A stretch of 64,000 nucleotides of DNA from Ciona savignyi. Lineage: Eukaryota > Chordata > Ascidiacea > Phlebobranchia > Cionidae. The notes below the pieces were generated by a model. The model ran no database searches, was not told the origin of the DNA, and saw only the letters and a list, made by a program, of their open reading frames with translations. The stretch is from the NCBI GenBank assembly GCA_000149265.1, contig CH002901.1, positions 904,267 to 968,266 of the forward strand. Direction: 5' to 3'. Within the stretch, counting starts at the first letter, position 1. Each line of letters opens with the position of its first letter. This document shows positions 58,870-64,000 of the stretch, piece by piece. The position numbers were made by a program, and so were the translations under genes.

Positions 58870-61800
58870 ATGAGTTTGAAATCAATAAGATTGCTTGTGT
58901 TTATTCTAATCTTCTGTATCAGTTCTCTGAGAGCGGACAGTAAGTTTTTTGTACTCTTTTCTTTTTCCTACACTTACATTGGAATAAGGCAAATAACCGA
59001 TTTACGATTTGGCCGCGTTTACTGCTCGGCTACAAAACATCCTAGTGATTAACCGAATTTTTTATGTGCGAGTTTCCAATTGCTGCTGAGGTGGGACCAT
59101 GCAATTTAAAGAGGTTCTTTGCTTTTTTAGATCCTTCTGCCTCAAGTCGTTTTGACTTCGACTTCGATACGCCCGCAACTGCGCCAGTGTTAGGCAGAGC
59201 AATCGTAAGTGCCGGTGGCGCTGTCGGTGCAGCTGCAGGTGCGGCAGTTCCAACGTCTCGTCCAGGACTAGAACCACAGCCGTGTTCCCCTAAACCCATT
59301 TGTCCTAGCACCCCAAGGACCAGGTAAGTTCGATTTTGTTTTCTCGTTTTGAGTAGATTATTCTATCGTATTATTTGCGTCATTCGGCAACAAGGATGTA
59401 AAAGTAGATTATCGGGGCAGATTGTTAGTATTTCCTTATCATTGATCTAAAGCGCCATTGCAATTACCCGGGCATTCTGATTTTATCGCCTTTGCTATTA
59501 CATACACGCATGTCAAATAATATACAAAATTACAATGGTATTTGTTATCTAAAAATTTTAATTAATTAAGCGAGATAATTTCTTTTGGGATAATTTCTCG
59601 GCGACGCGTCGACGTTTTTATCGACGTGTTTTAATTTCGGCCAATTTAAACTCTGTAAAATGTATAAATAATTGGTCACGAGTGTTGTAGCTCCAACGTA
59701 CAACTTAAATGACATAGATGGTTAACGCAATTAAACACTTGTTTATACATCAATTAAACAATTAAATTTAAAGTTTAGCTACTTTATGAAACAAAACTTT
59801 TGTGGAATATTTTAACAATGTTTACGTGGCATTATTGTTAGGTCTAGGATTTAAAACTAGTTTTGCCAATTTTGAAACAACTATTACTCGACTGTTAATA
59901 ATTCTGTTACAGTGTTTATTTTCGTAAACTGTGCTAGATTCCTTTTTGTTTACTTTTTTACCAATAAAGTTTCACACCGAATAAAAACTTTCGTCGGTTT
60001 TCCAGTTACGCACAGGATGGTACATGCAATAATCTGGTAGATGGCGGCAGAGGTTCGGTTGACAGGCCATTTCGCCGATTGCTCCCACCAGCATATGCCG
60101 ATCGGACTGGTAATGTCCAATTCCTCAATGTAAAATAAATGTTTTTACGGAATTGCCTTTTAATTTTTAAATCACCTACACTGTCAGAATATGTATCTGA
60201 CAACAGGTTCTTTTCACGCTCCTAGTACTTTTACCGGCCTGATGCATACTTACGGGCGTGCTGGGCCTTTTCCTAACAGAAATTTACCACCAATCACAAT
60301 ATTTTAAATAAATACTTTAAGAGTTTATTTAAATTTAAAACACGCACAATAAAATACCAGGTTCGCCAAGAGTAGCATCGAATGGGGGCGAGCTTCCATC
60401 TCCTCGACTTGTGTCGACAACCATGGCTGGATCAATGACGAGTTCTTCTTCAGCCAGTAGTGTGTTGCCGTTTTGGGGCCAGTACATTGTCCATGACATT
60501 GCCAACACACCTACTATTATACGTAAGTTATGTATAGAAAACATGATGATTGTAGCTTGTAGTAGTTTATTCACATAAGTTGCATGGATTAAAACTAGCG
60601 TGGGCTTAAATTCAAAATTTCATTAAAATTGGTATGGGTGAATACATGGGTCGGTGCAACTCGTGTGGGCTAAATACCTGTGGAGCCAATTAACACAATG
60701 AAGCTTTCATATATTATTTTATATACACTTAAACAAACAAAACTAACAGTTACAAAAAAGATCGTGCCACATTTTGGCGGAAGCACAGATTTTTGAACTT
60801 AATGACACCTAATAATCGCTATTACTTTCCAGGGGTCCCAGGCGTGAATTGCAGATGTGACCGACCAGACCCAGATTGCATAAACATTGAAATCCCGCGC
60901 ACCGATGTACAGTTTACACAAGATAGAAGAACATGTCTCCCGGTTGTCCGTTCTCACCCAGTGCAAGATGCACACTGTAAGTAAACATTTAATTGCAATT
61001 ATTATTCAACAAATATATACCTGTGTCGTGTACTTGAATTAGGCAACCCAAACATTCGACAACAGAAGAACGAAATCACATCGTATTTAGACGCGGGAAA
61101 CGTTTACGGCAACAGCCAAAGTGCATTCGACGATATGATTAATCAAAATTCAGGTAGCCATTTTTTCGATATGTTGATGTATCAATGGTAACCTTTATCC
61201 AATAATCGCAGCGGTTGGTGAGCTGAAAATTGGACAACTGGCGCCTCATGGTTCAGCGCCAGCAAATGCACCAACTTTACCATTAACAACTCAAGTTGGT
61301 TCAGGTTTAGGCAACTCAATGGTCTGTCCCCGTGGTCTCCATAAACCACGCAGTGCTCCCTGCTTTGCGGCTGGTATGTTTAATGAAGTAATATGCTTTA
61401 TATAGTAACTCTTTTTCTCATTTAGTCCGATAAAAGTCCGATTGAATTTTGTTTCGGTTAACTTTCACTACTGCACATGTCACATTGAATAAACCTGAAA
61501 CTGAATAAACTTTGGTTGTGTTCATTTTGTGTCGATTTCTTTGCACAAAAAGTTTTTTGTGTGTAAATAACCGATCTACGGATTAAAATAGGAAATATTC
61601 AAATACTGTTCTGATAGAGGGTAATAATCCATTTTGTATCGTTTTTTTATTACCAGGTGACCACAGAGCAAACGAAAACAGCGTTCTGACATCATTTCAT
61701 ACTTTATTCCTGCGTCTTCACAATAATATTGTAAATGGCTTGAATGTCATTAACCCGAGTTGGAACAAACAAAGGCTTGCTCAGGTTTGCATGTAAAACA

Positions 61801-64000
61801 CTACATTATAAGTGATAGATATTTATCCCTAGGAATGGGCGTTTATCAGAATACCTTTTGTCCGCTATATGGTAACCCATCAAAATACAATATTGTTTAT
61901 AATCCTGACCGTCTAACATGAATGCCAATAATGATGACTGTAATTGTAACGTTAACTCAACTTTTTTACTATTTAGACTGCGAAATCCATCGTGGCAGCT
62001 ATGCACCAACGCATCACTTACAAACAGTACTTGCCGATAATACTCGGTTCTCAGTTCGTTAACCGCTATGGACTTGAGCTTTTGGAACAAGTAAGCGAAC
62101 CATGTTTAATTCAGGATAATTTTCCATACAAAATATAGATAGATGTGTCTTTTGTATTTTAGCGGGTTATGAAATTACGTTAAGGAATTACGCCTGTCTA
62201 CCTTTGATTACTCGCGCCGAGAGTTCAGTTGCGAAAGTCATTGTAATGTGTTGTGTTATTATGTAGACGTAATTGCTATTTTAGAAAAAAAATCTTCAAT
62301 CCGCGTGCGCGATGTCTATACTGTGCATTGCCAAGAGCATAGCCAAACAACTAGCGACCAATTTCGATCCTATACCTATCTACTCAGCTGAAAGGCAAAG
62401 CACTAACTATAAAAAGTAAGCTATTTCGGGCCCACATTTTTAATAATCCACAACCGTTACAGGGGTATTCGAGCGGGTACGATGCCTCCTTCGATGCAAC
62501 AGTAATCAACTCATTTGCTGCAGCTGCGTTCAGGTTCGGACATAGTCAGATTCCGAGCCAAGTTGTCAGAAGAAACCAACACTGGGCGGTACAAGGCTCG
62601 CCAATTCGCCTTAGAGACAGGTAATTGTAGGAACAGTACGCGATATTGTGGCTTTCACCCATGATTATACAACTTACTGTGTAAATGCACTTGTGACGAG
62701 TTCATCACAAATTCAAAACTGTTCGAAAAAAATATAAATAATAAATAAAATAAATTAATATCAAAATGTTTAATTTTGTTGTAAAAAATGAATACCATTA
62801 ACGTTAGCCAACGATTTAACAATTGGCTTGTAGTAAACCCATATTGAGTTCACAATGCATATATTTAGTTTCTTCAATTCCAACCCACTTTTGACCACCA
62901 ACTTTGGTGGAGCAAATTCAATACTAAGAGGTGTCACCAACGACGCAGCGCAAACTGTTGACCCCACATTCGTTGATGATCTTCACGATTTCTTGTTCGC
63001 ACCGGCAGGTGAGATAATTTTAAACAATAAACGGGAAACACTTGTTGCATTCACATCTTGTTCTATAAGGACCGGTGATGGGATATTCGGTTTTAAATTT
63101 CGATTAGACATTTCGGGAGATTCGGGTTTAAACTCGTAAATACTATTTCTCTAATTAACATATTTGGTAGATCAATTTCTGTTCAACTTTAATAATGTGA
63201 AACAAACACGGTCATTTTAGGTCGACGGGGCCATGATTTGCTTGCCATAAACCTTGCGAGGGGTCGCGATCACGGTCTGCCATCCTACAACGAGTACAGA
63301 GAATTATTTGGTCTAAAAAAAGCCACCAGATTCAGCGACTTTACTGAAATACCAGCCACTGCGAGACAGAGACTTCAAAGGGTGTACAGGTACGAATTTG
63401 CCATCGCACTTGAAGTCAGACAAAAGACATTGCTCTAAAAGAGATCGCAATAGCATTCTCGCAACAGAAACACAACAAATATTTTGTTTCTTCATTGGCC
63501 ACTTTATATGCTAAAGAAAAATATTTTATTTTATATAGTAATGTCAATGATGTTGATCTGTACATCGGTGGCTTATCCGAAACCCCAGTTCGAGGTGGAA
63601 GTGTCGGACCGACTTTTGCACACATTATTGCCTACCAGTTCCGTTCACTTAAAAGAGGCGATCGTTTCTGGCACGAAAATGGCGGAGCTTTCACTGTCTT
63701 TACTCCAGGTATACAAAGTCTTGCCCTTATTTTAAATTATACAGAGGCAGAATTTGTTTGACACACCTTGATATACACACACCTTGAATAAACACACCTT
63801 GAATAAAAAACTTGATACGTTTTTTATTTGCTTCTAGAATTTCAGCAAAACTCATTTGTCATAATTTTTTAGAATAGTTTCTAATCATTGTTTTAAACAG
63901 CTCAACTTGCTGCCATCCGAAGTTTTACTTTGTCCAAAATCATGTGCGAAAACCTCCACGACCAGAGGACGATCCAACCCAACCCATTTCTCAGACCAAC
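58870..64000 (+). CDS. Second secreted animal heme peroxidase (14 exons seen, truncated by the window edge)
   Basis: Exons: 58870-58939, 59131-59323, 60006-60109, 60361-60522, 60833-60976, 61043-61153, 61212-61373, 61657-61784, 61977-62090, 62463-62620, 62869-63008, 63221-63389, 63539-63708, 63901 to the edge; all phases agree, 641 complete codons. A signal peptide ([22 protein letters not shown]) is followed by an acidic, then Ala/Gly-rich, low-complexity stretch, and the catalytic domain begins near CSPKPICP. Distal motif is W161-G-Q-Y-I-V166-H167-D, then R319-A-N-E322, R420-F-G-H423 and [15 protein letters not shown]. As in the first gene, the heme-linking Asp of myeloperoxidase is missing (Val166). 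Exons 4, 6, 8, 9, 11, 12 and 13 are identical in length to those of the first gene (162, 111, 128, 114, 140, 169, 170 nt), so the two arose by inverted duplication. The sequence ends in the part that precedes WxxW domains in the other gene, so their presence cannot be judged. Confidence 0.92.

Overview
The window looks like animal nuclear DNA, most likely from a tunicate of the Ciona type. It is AT-rich, every recognisable gene is split by GT-AG introns (about 60 nt to 6 kb), and tRNA-derived SINEs and small DNA-transposon remnants are scattered through the introns. The gene content (inter-alpha-trypsin-inhibitor heavy chain, phospholipid scramblases, animal heme peroxidases with mucin-type WxxW domains, an LRRNT protein) fits an invertebrate deuterostome. 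The species is inferred, not proven. All exon models were built by hand from splice signals, reading phase and paralogue or family comparison; no transcript evidence was available.

Layout. (1) 1-1948: the first coding exon (minus strand) of a secreted or membrane leucine-rich-repeat protein that continues beyond the left edge. (2) 1949-6733: no supported gene. (3) 6734-30784, minus strand: a 28-exon, about 24-kb gene whose exons join in one open frame of 1652 residues. It encodes a signal peptide, a VWA7/hemicentin-like half (alpha-helical N-terminus, VWA, beta-sandwich region) and then a complete ITIH-like half (VIT, second VWA, charged helix, DPHF motif, ITI heavy-chain C-terminus). One exon carries both sides of the junction. 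(4) Inside the 5.96-kb intron 26, on the opposite strand, lies a small three-exon gene (10345-11014) for a 150-residue, very basic, eight-cysteine secreted protein that I cannot assign to any family. A foldback DNA transposon lies in the same intron. (5) 30785-33919: an intergenic stretch with a 100-N assembly gap flanked by a perfect 129-bp inverted repeat. (6) 33920-46868, plus strand: three tandem phospholipid scramblase genes with identical internal exon lengths. The middle copy lacks 8 nt in exon 6, which breaks its frame. (7) 47240-55604, minus strand: a 22-exon secreted heme peroxidase (956 residues) ending in three WxxW-type domains. (8) 58870 to the right edge, plus strand: a second heme peroxidase, head-to-head with the first and sharing its exon structure, cut off by the window.

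How the genes relate. The scramblases act inside the cell on membrane lipids. The LRR protein, the VWA/ITIH protein, the small cationic protein and the peroxidases all carry secretory signals and would act outside the cell or at its surface. ITIH-type proteins bind hyaluronan matrix, and peroxidases with mucin-like domains suggest tunic, mucus or matrix oxidation or defence, but that link is inference. Both peroxidases keep the distal and proximal histidines but lack the aspartate that normally ester-links the heme.
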